Shown: positions 8,357-17,150 of the stretch, piece by piece
How positions within the stretch are numbered: position 1 is the first letter of the stretch
Layout: each line of letters begins with the position of its first letter
Assembly: GCF_019457535.1 (NCBI RefSeq)
Contig: NZ_CP080417.1
Location: 2,914,001-2,978,000 of the forward strand
Length of the DNA: 64,000 nt
Reading direction: 5' to 3'
Source of the DNA: Shewanella halotolerans
Lineage (GTDB): Bacteria; Pseudomonadota; Gammaproteobacteria; Enterobacterales; Shewanellaceae
The notes under the pieces: generated by a model
Databases searched by the model: none
What the model saw: only the letters and a program-made list of their open reading frames with translations
Told to the model about the DNA's origin: nothing
Made by a program: the position numbers and the translations under genes

Positions 8357-9682
8357 CTATGAGGGACGCTTCCAGATCGCGTCATTGATCTTGGGTAACT
8401 TTTTACGTTTTTTCTTGCCCGTGCCTTCGGGTTTCGCCATAGGCTTCTCCTGGCGCGAAGGACAATCCAGCGGCGCCTCGGCGTCGGCCTCTAAGCCAGG
8501 ATACTGCTCCCTTGGCAGGCGCAGCTTGTTCTTCTTCTCGATCACCTTGAAATGATGATATTCGTCGTGGCTGATGAGAGAGATAGCCTCACCTGTCTCG
8601 CCCGCGCGGCCACTACGACCGATACGGTGCAGGTAATCTGCGGGACTTCTTGGCAGTTCGAAGTTAATCACCACGGGAAGCTTGTCGATGTCGATGCCGC
8701 GGGCCGCGATGTCGGTAGCGATAAGCACGGTAATTTCACCGTTCTTGAAGCCATCGAGCACACGACTACGGGTGCCCTGGGCCTTGTCACCATGGAAGAC
8801 CTGGGCGCTGATGCCGCGCTTCTCCAGCTTCTGCGCCAGGTGATCGCAGCTGCGCTTGGCGCTGGCAAATACCAGTACCTGACGCCACTGACGCACCTTG
8901 ATAAGCTCGGCAAGCAATGCCGTCTTGTTGCTACGGTTAACTGTGTAGACGCGCTGCTCGATATCCGCGCTCTGCGACTCCTGCAGCTGGATCTCGACAG
9001 GGTCGGTCAGCAGCTTGGCAGTGAGGCTAAGCACCTCTTCGGGGAAAGTTGCCGAGAACAGCAGGGTCTGTTTCTGGTCGGGCAGTTGTTTGAGGATCTC
9101 ACCGAGCTCCTCGGTGAAGCCCAAATTCAACATGCGATCGGCTTCGTCGAGCACTAAGGCCTTTAGCTGAGAAAGCTTAACGGCATTGCTGCCGAGCAGG
9201 TCCAGCAGGCGGCCAGGGGTCGCCACCAGAATATCGGCGCCGCCACGCAGGGCCAACATCTGGCTGTTCGCCGAGACGCCACCGAATACGGCGACCACCT
9301 TGGCTCTTGGCGCCAGCTCGGCGCCATAGCTGATGAAGCTATCGGCTACCTGCTGGGCAAGCTCACGGGTCGGCACCAACACCAGGGCGCCAACATGATT
9401 GCCGCCACCGGCTCTCTGTCCCACCAGCTTCTGCAGCAAGGGCAGCGCGAAGGCGGCGGTCTTCCCCGAGCCCGTCTTGGCACCGGCCAGCAGATCGCGA
9501 CCGGCCAAGATGGCGGGGATCGCTCTTGCCTGAATCGGCGTGGCCTGCTGATAACCGAGATGATGCAGTCTGGCCTGCAGCGCCTTGACCAGATTTAACT
9601 GACTAAAGTCGGTCGTTGTCAGCGACAGGTCCGATGGCGCAGAGGGCTCAAGAGCAGATGGGTCGAGCGCATTAGTTGTCAT
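8357..9682 (-). CDS. DEAD-box ATP-dependent RNA helicase, RhlE-like
   Basis: All helicase motifs are present in order: Q motif region YQQATPIQARAIPAIL, Walker A AGAKTGSGKT, PTRELAQQ, GG, TPGRLLD, DEAD (LVLDEADRMLNLGF), SAT (LLFSATFPEE), the ATDIAARGIDI motif and HRIGRSGRAG. Two RecA domains span about residues 25-385, followed by a short basic tail ending in GKKKRKKLPKINDAIWKRPS, typical of RhlE-type enzymes. It presumably unwinds RNA during ribosome assembly or RNA decay. The first 25 residues are Ser/Ala/Pro-rich. The 5' region (9683-9812) shows no obvious cold-shock leader. Confidence 0.93.
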   Translation of the reverse strand: MTTNALDPSALEPSAPSDLSLTTTDFSQLNLVKALQARLHHLGYQQATPIQARAIPAILAGRDLLAGAKTGSGKTAAFALPLLQKLVGQRAGGGNHVGALVLVPTRELAQQVADSFISYGAELAPRAKVVAVFGGVSANSQMLALRGGADILVATPGRLLDLLGSNAVKLSQLKALVLDEADRMLNLGFTEELGEILKQLPDQKQTLLFSATFPEEVLSLTAKLLTDPVEIQLQESQSADIEQRVYTVNRSNKTALLAELIKVRQWRQVLVFASAKRSCDHLAQKLEKRGISAQVFHGDKAQGTRSRVLDGFKNGEITVLIATDIAARGIDIDKLPVVINFELPRSPADYLHRIGRSGRAGETGEAISLISHDEYHHFKVIEKKNKLRLPREQYPGLEADAEAPLDCPSRQEKPMAKPEGTGKKKRKKLPKINDAIWKRPS

Positions 9683-9812
9683 GATAAGATTTAGCTAACC
9701 GTACAAAATAGAGCCGCGCATTGTACCTAAATTTACGACCAAACACCTAATTTTTACGGCATCTCGTCTTTACTGCCTAATCGATTTAGGCGCCAATCTC
9801 ACTTCTGATCGC

Positions 9813-10400
9813 TTATTGGCTTTCGCCCACGGCCTCAGCTTCCAGGGCCAGTAGTTGCCGCTTAATCCCCAGGCCATAGGCGTAACCCGTCAGTGCCCCG
9901 CCCTTGCCAATGATACGATGACAGGGAATGATAATCGCGATTCGGTTGGCGCCGTTGGCGCTGCCCACCGCCCGCACCGCCTTGGGGTTATCAATCGCGC
10001 TGGCGATATCGGAATAGCTCGCCGCATCACCGAAGGGGTGAGCTAGCAGCGCCTGCCACACCCGATGCTGAAACGGCGTGCCTACCGGCGCCAAGGCCAG
10101 GCTAAAGGCGGTCAGCTTACCGGCAAAATAGGCGGATAACTCACGCTCAGCCTGGTCGAGATGTGCCTCGGCCTGCTCCAGCGCCAGCTGTTCGCGCGCG
10201 ACCAGGGTGACTTCACGCGCAGCAAAGTCGTCATCCTGCCCGGGCAGAAAGCTCAGGTGCGACAAACCAAACTGATTGGCCGCCAGACTCACCTTTCCCA
10301 GCGGCGTGTCTATGACTCGCTCGGCAAGCGCCTGATAGCCGCTTAGTCCGGCGTCCCGGCTGAGGGGAATGTACTCAAGCACTGAGGTCTGTTGATTCAT
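9813..10400 (-). CDS. ogt: Methylated-DNA-protein-cysteine methyltransferase
   Basis: This enzyme repairs O6-methylguanine by irreversible transfer of the methyl group to its active cysteine. The active-site motif is IIPCHRIIGKGGALTGYAYGL (Cys in PCHR, about residue 155). The DNA-binding helix region precedes it (VGTPFQHRVWQALLAHPFGDAASYSDIASAIDNPKAVRAVGSANGANR). The start has an AGGGA ribosome site. It lies 54 bases after the Ada-AlkA fusion gene on the same strand. Together the two proteins cover the functions of E. coli Ada plus AlkA with the domains shuffled. Confidence 0.94.
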   Translation of the reverse strand: MNQQTSVLEYIPLSRDAGLSGYQALAERVIDTPLGKVSLAANQFGLSHLSFLPGQDDDFAAREVTLVAREQLALEQAEAHLDQAERELSAYFAGKLTAFSLALAPVGTPFQHRVWQALLAHPFGDAASYSDIASAIDNPKAVRAVGSANGANRIAIIIPCHRIIGKGGALTGYAYGLGIKRQLLALEAEAVGESQ

Positions 10401-10454
10401 TTTATATTCCCTAGTTTACTTCTAGATTCATTAGGTTATTTCTTGGCACCCTGC

Positions 10455-12026
10455 CTACTGCTGATTCCAGAGCTGCAGGGTGAGATAACTGCCCCAGGGG
10501 GCGACCTGCCGTAGCACCTCTTGGCTGAGCGCCTGATACTGTGCCTGCGCCCGCTTCTTCGCCGCCTTGGGATCTTCGTCTTCAGCAGGCTCACCATCAC
10601 AACTGGACGGCTCGGGTCGCAGGTTCGCCAGCAGTTGCTGTTTGACCACAAGATCCCCAACCAGCAGCACATCCGGCAGACTCTGCCCGCGCAGGCGCAC
10701 ATAATCCAGAGTCCAGGGGCCTATCCCCTTGATCTGCAGCCAGTCGTCTATCTCCGCCTCGGGGTTAGCCATCGCAAAGGCTGCCAGGGCGCGAATCGCC
10801 TCTTTTCTGATCCCCGGCATCTTAAGCCCATCCAGGCTGGCATCCACGAGCACCTCTGGGCTTGGGAACAGGAGCACCTGACTATCATTCAGGCTAATCG
10901 TCTCGCCATAATCGGCCACCAGTTGCCCCAAGAGCTTTATCGCCTGGGTCACGCTCACCTGCTGGCCTAAGATGGCGCGGCAGGCCGCCTCGAAAGGTGA
11001 CCAGACGCCGGGCAAACGCAGGCCTGCCGAGACTTGGGGCAATGCCTGCCCAAGCGCTTGCAGCTTATCGCCTATGGTGAGCATGTCGGCGTCGAGATCC
11101 AGAATGCGACGAATATGGCTGATGATCCCCTTGAGCTGACTGAGTGAGTCCGTCTCGGCGAGATGAATGGTGACATGAAAGCAGGCCTCTTGCTCGTGAT
11201 GAACAGCGCAGAAATAACCCTTGGCGGCGCCGAGCACGAAGCTGCGGCCATAGCTCTGTTCATCTAGCCACTCCATCTCGGGCACGGCGCGCTGGGCGAA
11301 GAAGCTGCGCAGATGTTGCCAATCATAGGGCGGACGATAGGCAAGCTTGAGCGTCAACCCCTGTAGAGGCATCGATGGCTGGCCTGTGGCCTTGCGGATC
11401 TCACTCGGGGTCAACTGCAGCTGCTCACGAAAAATCTCGTTAAAGCGTCTCACGCTGTTAAACCCGGCGGCAAAGGCCACCTGAGTGATCGGCATCTTGG
11501 TCTGATGCAGCAGCTGTTTGGCAAACATCAACTGTTGATACAGGGCATATTGCTTGGGCGAAGTGCCCAGGCTGTCGTGAAACAGTTGCCTGAGATAACG
11601 CTCGCTGATCCCTAATCGCTCGGCGAGCCCCGTCATAGGGATCGCCTGGGGGCCGCACAAGATGCCGGCGTCGATGAGACTCATGGCGCGATTCAGGCTG
11701 GTCTGTTTACCAAGCCAGGGATTTGAGCCCGGCGCGCTGTCCGGACGACAACGCAGACAGGGTCTTAGGCCAGCCTGAGCAGCCGACAGGGCATCGTCGA
11801 AATACCTGACATTGGCCTCCTTTGCAGGCACTGCCGGGCAGATAGGACGACAATAGATGCCGGTGGAGAAGACGCCGACGAAGAACAGGCCATCGAATCT
11901 GGCATCCCGTGACAGACGCGCGATGCGATACTGCTCCGCCTTGGGATGCTGCACCTCGGCCTGCATGGCTTTGCACGCTTTTGCACTAGACTCTTGTGTT
12001 TGCTGGCTCACTTGAAGAAGACTCAT
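10455..12026 (-). CDS. Ada regulatory domain / AlkA glycosylase fusion
   Basis: Three parts can be read. First is an Ada-type methylphosphotriester zinc domain with four cysteines (FFVGVFSTGIYCRPICPAVPAKE, then GLRPCLRCRPD), which removes methyl groups from DNA phosphates. Next is an AraC-type helix-turn-helix (VAFAAGFNSVRRFNEIFREQLQLTPSEIRK). Last is an AlkA domain with a helix-hairpin-helix (LQIKGIGPWTLDYVRLRG) and the catalytic Asp region PDVLLVGDLVVKQQ. AlkA excises 3-methyladenine. The open frame continues to a GTG at 12086; the first in-frame ATG at 12026 is used, and neither has a good ribosome site. Methylation of the zinc domain probably turns the protein into an activator of the operon. 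Confidence 0.9.
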   Translation of the reverse strand: MSLLQVSQQTQESSAKACKAMQAEVQHPKAEQYRIARLSRDARFDGLFFVGVFSTGIYCRPICPAVPAKEANVRYFDDALSAAQAGLRPCLRCRPDSAPGSNPWLGKQTSLNRAMSLIDAGILCGPQAIPMTGLAERLGISERYLRQLFHDSLGTSPKQYALYQQLMFAKQLLHQTKMPITQVAFAAGFNSVRRFNEIFREQLQLTPSEIRKATGQPSMPLQGLTLKLAYRPPYDWQHLRSFFAQRAVPEMEWLDEQSYGRSFVLGAAKGYFCAVHHEQEACFHVTIHLAETDSLSQLKGIISHIRRILDLDADMLTIGDKLQALGQALPQVSAGLRLPGVWSPFEAACRAILGQQVSVTQAIKLLGQLVADYGETISLNDSQVLLFPSPEVLVDASLDGLKMPGIRKEAIRALAAFAMANPEAEIDDWLQIKGIGPWTLDYVRLRGQSLPDVLLVGDLVVKQQLLANLRPEPSSCDGEPAEDEDPKAAKKRAQAQYQALSQEVLRQVAPWGSYLTLQLWNQQ

Positions 12027-12208
12027 TTTGCTTTGATAAGGCCACTCTAATGCAGCCTGGGATTGGATACTAGCGGAAAACGGCACTCATGGTGAGAATA
12101 ACTATCTAAGCAACAATTCGTCGCACTCGGATGACGCCTGCTATATGATGAGTGATAGCAATCAGATCGACTATCATCCTAATAAGCCTAAATTTTATAA
12201 GGACTTAA

Positions 12209-14038
12209 ATGTTTAAGCGTTTCGAATCATGGGTTTCCGCCCTACCCGACCAAGAAGCGGTACAGCCGCCCCGTGGGATCTATCAGTTTTGCAGGCATTA
12301 CACGCGCGGCTTCGAGTTGCCGCTCGCATTAATGTCGATACTGACTGCGCTGCTGGCGATTCTCGAGGTCTCACTGTTTGCGTTTATGGGCGACCTGGTG
12401 GATCTGCTCGCCAGCCACAGCCCAGAGACCTTGTTTGCCGAGCAAGGTGACAAGTTACTGCTGATGGCCGTCTTGGTGCTCGTGGTGATCCCTGTGCTGG
12501 TGTTGCTGCACGCCCTGGTGATCTACCAGGGGCTTTTGGGTAACTACCCCATGTCGATCCGCTGGCTCGCCCACAGGTATCTGCTTAAACAGAGCATCGC
12601 CTTCTATCAGAACGATTTTGCCGGGCGCATCGCCACCAAGGTGATGCAGACCTCTCTGGCTGTGCGCGAGACGGTCACTAAACTGCTAGATGTCTTGGTC
12701 TATATTCTGGTCTATTTCCTTTCCATGCTGGTGATCATCGCCGATGCCGACCTGCGCCTCATGCTGCCTATGCTGGTCTGGCTGATGATCTATGTGGGGC
12801 TGCAATTTTACTACCTGCCTAAGCTGAAACAGGTCTCGACCGAACAGGCCGACGCCCGCTCCACCATGACGGGACGCATCGTCGACAGCTACACTAACAT
12901 CGCCACTGTGAAGCTGTTTTCTCACACCCAGAAAGAGGCTCAATATGCCAAGGAGAGCATGACAGGCTTCCTCAATACGGTTTATCGCCAGATGCGTCTG
13001 GTAACCGGCATCAATGTCAGCGTGCAGGTGATTAATTACTTACTCGCCTTCAGCGTTGCCGCCGTCTCCATCTGGCTGTGGCGCGACAACGCCATCACCA
13101 TTGGCGCCATAGCCGTGGCGGTCAGTCTCTCTCTCAGGCTCAACGGTATGTCCCAATGGATCATGTGGGAGATCAGCTCACTGTTTGAAAATATCGGCAC
13201 GGTCGCCGACGGCATGAATACCCTGTCGCGCCCCACCAGCGTTCAGGACAGCGACAATGCCAGCCAACTCACCGTCTCTCACGGTGAGATCGCCTTCAAC
13301 CGGGTCAGCTTCCACTACGGCGAGGCCAGCGGCGTCATAGAAGATCTCGATCTCAAGATCAAACCCGGCGAGAAGGTCGGCCTGGTGGGCCGCTCGGGCG
13401 CCGGCAAATCCACCCTTGTGAACCTGCTGATGCGTTTTCACGACGTGGAGCAAGGCAGCATCACCATAGATGGACAGAACATTCGCGAGGTGGAGCAAGA
13501 CTCGCTGCGGGCCAACATAGGTATGGTGACTCAGGATACCTCCCTGCTGCATCGTTCCATCCGCGACAACATACGCTACGGCAAGCCGGATGCAAGTGAG
13601 GAAGAGCTGGAAAATGCGATCCGCCAGGCCCAGGCCTACGAATTTATTCAAGGACTTAGCGATCCCGAGGGTAATCACGGGCTCGATGCTCAGGTGGGTG
13701 AGCGCGGTGTGAAACTGTCAGGCGGTCAGCGCCAGCGTATCGCTATCGCACGAGTACTGCTAAAGAACGCCCCTATCCTCTTGCTGGATGAGGCAACCTC
13801 GGCGCTGGACTCTGAGATCGAGGCCGCCATTCAGGAGAGTCTCTATCAGCTGATGGAGGGCAAGACGGTGATCGCCATCGCCCACCGCCTGTCGACCATT
13901 GCCGCCATGGACAGGTTGATCGTGTTAGATCAGGGCAAAATTGTCGAGCAAGGCACACACCAGGAACTGATCAAACAGGGTGGGATCTACGCCCAGCTCT
14001 GGGCCCATCAGACAGGTGGCTTCCTCGGCATAGAGTAA
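12209..14038 (+). CDS. ABC transporter, fused permease and ATPase
   Basis: This is a half-size exporter of the MsbA/multidrug type. Six membrane segments lie in about residues 35-330 and the nucleotide-binding domain in about 360-600. The Walker A is GLVGRSGAGKSTLVNL, the Q-loop is in MVTQDTSLLHRSIRDN, the signature is VKLSGGQRQRIAIAR, the Walker B is ILLLDEATSALDSE, and the H-loop is IAIAHRLST. A homodimer in the inner membrane is expected. The cargo (lipid, drug or peptide) cannot be told. The start has AAGGAC eight bases upstream. It is divergent from the alkylation-repair operon. Confidence 0.92.
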   Translation: MFKRFESWVSALPDQEAVQPPRGIYQFCRHYTRGFELPLALMSILTALLAILEVSLFAFMGDLVDLLASHSPETLFAEQGDKLLLMAVLVLVVIPVLVLLHALVIYQGLLGNYPMSIRWLAHRYLLKQSIAFYQNDFAGRIATKVMQTSLAVRETVTKLLDVLVYILVYFLSMLVIIADADLRLMLPMLVWLMIYVGLQFYYLPKLKQVSTEQADARSTMTGRIVDSYTNIATVKLFSHTQKEAQYAKESMTGFLNTVYRQMRLVTGINVSVQVINYLLAFSVAAVSIWLWRDNAITIGAIAVAVSLSLRLNGMSQWIMWEISSLFENIGTVADGMNTLSRPTSVQDSDNASQLTVSHGEIAFNRVSFHYGEASGVIEDLDLKIKPGEKVGLVGRSGAGKSTLVNLLMRFHDVEQGSITIDGQNIREVEQDSLRANIGMVTQDTSLLHRSIRDNIRYGKPDASEEELENAIRQAQAYEFIQGLSDPEGNHGLDAQVGERGVKLSGGQRQRIAIARVLLKNAPILLLDEATSALDSEIEAAIQESLYQLMEGKTVIAIAHRLSTIAAMDRLIVLDQGKIVEQGTHQELIKQGGIYAQLWAHQTGGFLGIE

Positions 14039-14173
14039 ATAACTCTACCAAGACACCAATCCATCGACTGGCATAGCCGCTATTTCTGCACGCTGTGTCA
14101 GTCGATACGCTATATTAGGCTTGCCGCCTGATGCTTTTCATCCCATTATCAGCCTATAAAACGGCTACCTTTA

Positions 14174-14674
14174 TCACTTATTCGGAAACCAAGCCGGCTC
14201 GGTAAAGACCCAGTCATTGTCTTTAACCGGTGTATGGCAGCTAATACAGACCTGCATGCCGCCCTCGAAGGGGGTCTGCTCCTCCCCTACCCAGCGCGCC
14301 CAGCCCCAGCCATAGGTGTCGGCGTACTTTACCGAGTCTTTAAACATAAACTCGGCATGGACGAAAGCCTTGGGGCCTATCGCCTGCGGCCAATGGGTTA
14401 ATTCGCCAGCTTTCCAAACTACCTTGCCCAGAATGGCACCGTCAGGCCAGGGAGAATGTTTACCGCTACGAGCTGCCTTGATAGCCACATCATTACCCAG
14501 AATAGCCCTCACCGTATTATTGTCAGTTCTATGGGACACGGCGATACTTGACCAGGTCTGCCAACCTAGTGGATAGTCAATGCCATGGGAAGGTAAAGGC
14601 GTTTTGTCAGCTCCATAACCATTTGATGAAAATAATGAAACGGCTGATAACAGTATTAAAAGAATTGTCTTCAT
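14174..14674 (-). CDS. Periplasmic cytochrome P460 family protein
   Basis: The N-terminus MKTILLILLSAVSLFSSNGYGA is a signal peptide. One c-type heme motif, CISCH, lies near the C-terminus (MQVCISCHTPVKDNDWVFTEP). The body (YPLGWQTWSSIAVSHR, and WKAGELTHWPQAIGPKAFVHAEFMFKD) matches the P460 fold, whose members oxidise hydroxylamine or related small molecules or detoxify NO. The frame extends 12 bases upstream to a GTG at 14686; the ATG at 14674 is the likely start. It stands alone, so the electron partner is unknown. Confidence 0.85.
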   Translation of the reverse strand: MKTILLILLSAVSLFSSNGYGADKTPLPSHGIDYPLGWQTWSSIAVSHRTDNNTVRAILGNDVAIKAARSGKHSPWPDGAILGKVVWKAGELTHWPQAIGPKAFVHAEFMFKDSVKYADTYGWGWARWVGEEQTPFEGGMQVCISCHTPVKDNDWVFTEPAWFPNK

Positions 14675-14780
14675 TGTCTGACTCACTCTGTTGCGAAAAG
14701 CACAAATTACTGGCTTAACTATTAGTGTGTCAGTGTAGTCTCAATAGGAAAGCTTTGCCGAAGGTAATCTAGGAAAGGAA

Positions 14781-15257
14781 TTATGTAACGAGTTCAAGCT
14801 TGGATGAAAAGGCCGTAGCTTTGATATCAAAAAATTTATCATTTCGCTTCTGTTTCATCGCACGATAAAAGAACAAATCAACTAACTTACTTGCGTTAAG
14901 CTCCTTTGTCGTAAAGTGGATCTCAACTTGATTCGGTAAAAGGCTAAAACTAAAATCAAGAGTCATATTCAATAGCTTACGTGCAATGGCCTTCCCCCTT
15001 GCTTCTTTATCAACATAGATTTGACCGATGTAAGTGACTGATTTTTTAATATGGTGCCTGAAATAACAATAACCAATAGGACTCTCATCTTCGACCGCAA
15101 CCATTACCCAACGAAGATACTCAACATCATTAATCTTGCACTGTGTGATATCAGCTAACACTAAATTCTCAAAGTCTCGTGCTAATTCACTTGAAACCTC
15201 AGACAGGTCGAATTCTGATTGGAAAACATCGAGATCTCTAGATATGAACATCAACAT
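14781..15257 (-). CDS. GNAT-family N-acetyltransferase
   Basis: The 158-residue protein fits the GNAT fold. IGYCYFRHHIKKSVTYIGQIYVDKEARGKAIARKLLNMTLDF contains the acetyl-CoA binding motif A as EARGKAIARKLL, in place of the usual Q/R-x-x-G-x-G/A. The C-terminal part, ELNASKLVDLFFYRAMKQKRND, resembles motif B. The acceptor is unknown. The ribosome site TTAGGG lies five bases upstream of the ATG. Its base composition is clearly more AT-rich than its neighbours and it sits next to a tRNA array, which hints at horizontal acquisition. Confidence 0.78.
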   Translation of the reverse strand: MLMFISRDLDVFQSEFDLSEVSSELARDFENLVLADITQCKINDVEYLRWVMVAVEDESPIGYCYFRHHIKKSVTYIGQIYVDKEARGKAIARKLLNMTLDFSFSLLPNQVEIHFTTKELNASKLVDLFFYRAMKQKRNDKFFDIKATAFSSKLELVT

Positions 15258-15482
15258 AATTGCCCTAATTCATCAGGTTAACGATTTTCCTGAAGTGTGG
15301 CACATAATGCCCCGCTCGGCGAAGGCAGATTAGTTTGGCGAAAATAGGCGAGACACAAGCAATTGGATAGGCTCCTGCTCTGTAGGTATTTGACGGCCTC
15401 ATTTTGAGGCATCAAGGTGCCAATCAAATTCGTGCCACTGAAGCTGAGTAGATCTAAGGAACGATAAGGTAAATGACAGACG

Positions 15483-15512
15483 AAAAAAAACCACCCTGTT
15501 GGGTGGTTTTTT
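15483..15512 (-). terminator. Terminator of the tRNA-Glu/Ala array
   Basis: Arms CCACCC and GGGTGG (15491-15496 and 15501-15506) enclose TGTT, with eight As on one side and six Ts on the other. On the minus strand it ends the tRNA transcript just after the last tRNA-Ala. Confidence 0.9.
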
Positions 15513-15533
15513 CCGCGTAACTAAACGCTTATT

Positions 15534-15609
15534 TGGTGGAGCCTAGCGGGATCGAACCGCTGACCTCAACACTGCCAGTGTTGCGCTCTCCCAGCTGAGC
15601 TAAGGCCCC
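15534..15609 (-). tRNA. tRNA-Ala (anticodon GGC)
   Basis: The 76-base cloverleaf reads GGGGCCTTAGCTCAGCTGGG at the 5' end, has the anticodon loop CTGGCAG inside the arm AACAC/GTGTT, the T-loop GTTCGATCC, and an encoded CCA. It is the last gene of the minus-strand array and is identical to the copy at 17151. Confidence 0.97.
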
Positions 15610-15683
15610 GAAACTGATTGTGACTATACAGTAAAACCTGAACAAACACAACATCTTATTTCAAAATTTATCAAAATAAGTTG

Positions 15684-15759
15684 TGGTATCCCATAGGGGA
15701 TTCGAACCCCTGTTACCGCCGTGAAAGGGCGGTGTCCTAGGCCTCTAGACGAATGGGAC
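15684..15759 (-). tRNA. tRNA-Glu (anticodon TTC), copy 1
   Basis: A complete cloverleaf with 5' GTCCCATTCGTCTAGAGG, anticodon stem CCGCC/GGCGG around CTTTCAC, T-loop GTTCGAATC and encoded CCA. It is separated from copy 2 by a 122-base spacer that differs from the 107-base spacers of the rest of the array. Confidence 0.97.
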
Positions 15760-15881
15760 GCCGGTCTTACATTTAGACTCCGTAAGGGAGTGAATACTCG
15801 TCGAAACCAGTAGGCCATCTCGTAAGAGAAATGCTTCAACGCTATCGAATCGTTAACTTTGCAGTCAACCACTCAAGAAAG

Positions 15882-15957
15882 TGGTATCCCATAGGGGATT
15901 CGAACCCCTGTTACCGCCGTGAAAGGGCGGTGTCCTAGGCCTCTAGACGAATGGGAC
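15882..15957 (-). tRNA. tRNA-Glu (TTC), copy 2
   Basis: Identical in sequence to copy 1. It begins the run of 183-bp tandem units (76-base tRNA plus 107-base spacer). Confidence 0.97.
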
Positions 15958-16064
15958 ACTGTTGATACGTTATACTCTGTATCGAGTGAATACTCGTCGA
16001 AGCCAGTAGGCTATTGCTTCAACGCTATCGAATCGTCAACTTTGCAGTCAACCACTCAAGAAAG

Positions 16065-16140
16065 TGGTATCCCATAGGGGATTCGAACCCCTGTTACCGC
16101 CGTGAAAGGGCGGTGTCCTAGGCCTCTAGACGAATGGGAC
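16065..16140 (-). tRNA. tRNA-Glu (TTC), copy 3
   Basis: Identical to copies 1 and 2, in a 183-bp tandem unit. Confidence 0.97.
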
Positions 16141-16247
16141 ACTGTTGATACGTTATACTCTGTATCGAGTGAATACTCGTTAAAGCCAGTAGGCTATTGC
16201 TTCAACGCTATCGAATCGTCAACTTTGCAGTCAACCACTCAAGAAAG

Positions 16248-16323
16248 TGGTATCCCATAGGGGATTCGAACCCCTGTTACCGCCGTGAAAGGGCGGTGTC
16301 CTAGGCCTCTAGACGAATGGGAC
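16248..16323 (-). tRNA. tRNA-Glu (TTC), copy 4
   Basis: Identical to the other intact copies, in a 183-bp tandem unit. Confidence 0.97.
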
Positions 16324-16430
16324 ACTGTTGATACGTTATACTCTGTATCGAGTGAATACTCGTTAAAGCCAGTAGGCTATTGCTTCAACGCTATCGAATC
16401 GTCAACTTTGCAGTCAACCACTCAAGAAAG

Positions 16431-16521
16431 TGGTATCCCCATAGGAGCTTCGCTCCCCTGCTGCCGCCGACTCTTTATAAACCAAAGTGGGCGGTGTCCT
16501 AGGCCTCTAGACGAATGGGAC
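16431..16521 (-). pseudogene. Degenerate tRNA-Glu unit (copy 5)
   Basis: The 5' half (acceptor strand and D-arm) and the terminal CCA are intact, but the middle is replaced. The anticodon stem CCGCC/GGCGG survives, but its seven-base loop CTTTCAC has become a 21-base sequence (CACTTTGGTTTA... on the RNA strand) with no glutamate anticodon in place. The T-arm now reads GGAGC-GAA-GCTCC, a new perfect hairpin that lacks the TTCGAAT loop. One extra G enlarges the acceptor side. The unit is 91 bases instead of 76. It cannot be a working tRNA-Glu. Confidence 0.9.
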
Positions 16522-16628
16522 ACTGTTGGTACGTTATACTCTGTACCGAGTGAATACTCATTGAAGCCAGTAGGCTATTGCTTCAACGCTATCGAATCGT
16601 CAACTTCGCAGTCAACCACTCAAGAAAG

Positions 16629-16704
16629 TGGTATCCCATAGGGGATTCGAACCCCTGTTACCGCCGTGAAAGGGCGGTGTCCTAGGCCTCTAGACGAATG
16701 GGAC
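16629..16704 (-). tRNA. tRNA-Glu (TTC), copy 6
   Basis: Identical to the other intact copies. Its flanking spacers carry the GGTAC/GTACC version of the spacer hairpin. Confidence 0.97.
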
Positions 16705-16811
16705 ACTGTTGGTACCTTATACTCTGTACCGAGTGAATACTCGTTAAAGCCAGTAGGCTATTGCTTCAACGCTATCGAATCGTCAACTTTGCAGTCAACC
16801 ACTCAAGAAAG

Positions 16812-16887
16812 TGGTATCCCATAGGGGATTCGAACCCCTGTTACCGCCGTGAAAGGGCGGTGTCCTAGGCCTCTAGACGAATGGGAC
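16812..16887 (-). tRNA. tRNA-Glu (TTC), copy 7
   Basis: Identical to the other intact copies, in a 183-bp tandem unit. Confidence 0.97.
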
Positions 16888-16994
16888 ACTGTTGATACGT
16901 TATACTCTGTATCGAGTGAATACTCGTCAAAGCCAGTAGGCTATTGCTTCAACGCTATCGAATCGTCAACTTTGCAGTCAACCACTCAAGAAAG

Positions 16995-17070
16995 TGGTAT
17001 CCCATAGGGGATTCGAACCCCTGTTACCGCCGTGAAAGGGCGGTGTCCTAGGCCTCTAGACGAATGGGAC
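16995..17070 (-). tRNA. tRNA-Glu (TTC), copy 8
   Basis: Identical to the other intact copies. It is the first tRNA-Glu transcribed after tRNA-Ala. Confidence 0.97.
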
Positions 17071-17150
17071 ACTGTTGATACGTTATACTCTGTATCGAGT
17101 GAATACTCATCGAAGCCAGTAGGCTATTGCTTCAATGCTTTCAAATTAGA

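Larger units (their letters stand above)
15882..17150 (-). repeat. 183-bp tandem repeat array carrying tRNA-Glu genes
   Basis: Seven tRNA-Glu-type units (copies 2-8) repeat with a period of 183 bp; the one carrying the degenerate copy is 198 bp. The 107-base spacers are nearly identical and contain small hairpins, including GATAC-N10-GTATC, which changes to GGTAC-N10-GTACC in two spacers. The array probably arose by unequal recombination. Confidence 0.93.

Noticed and set aside
16285..16641. 118-codon plus-strand open frame across the tRNA array
   Set aside because: It runs antisense through tRNA-Glu genes and repeats itself with the array; no protein features.
15684..17070. Regular repeats resembling a CRISPR array
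   Set aside because: The repeated 76-base units are complete tRNA-Glu genes and the spacers are nearly identical to each other, the opposite of CRISPR spacers. No cas genes are present.
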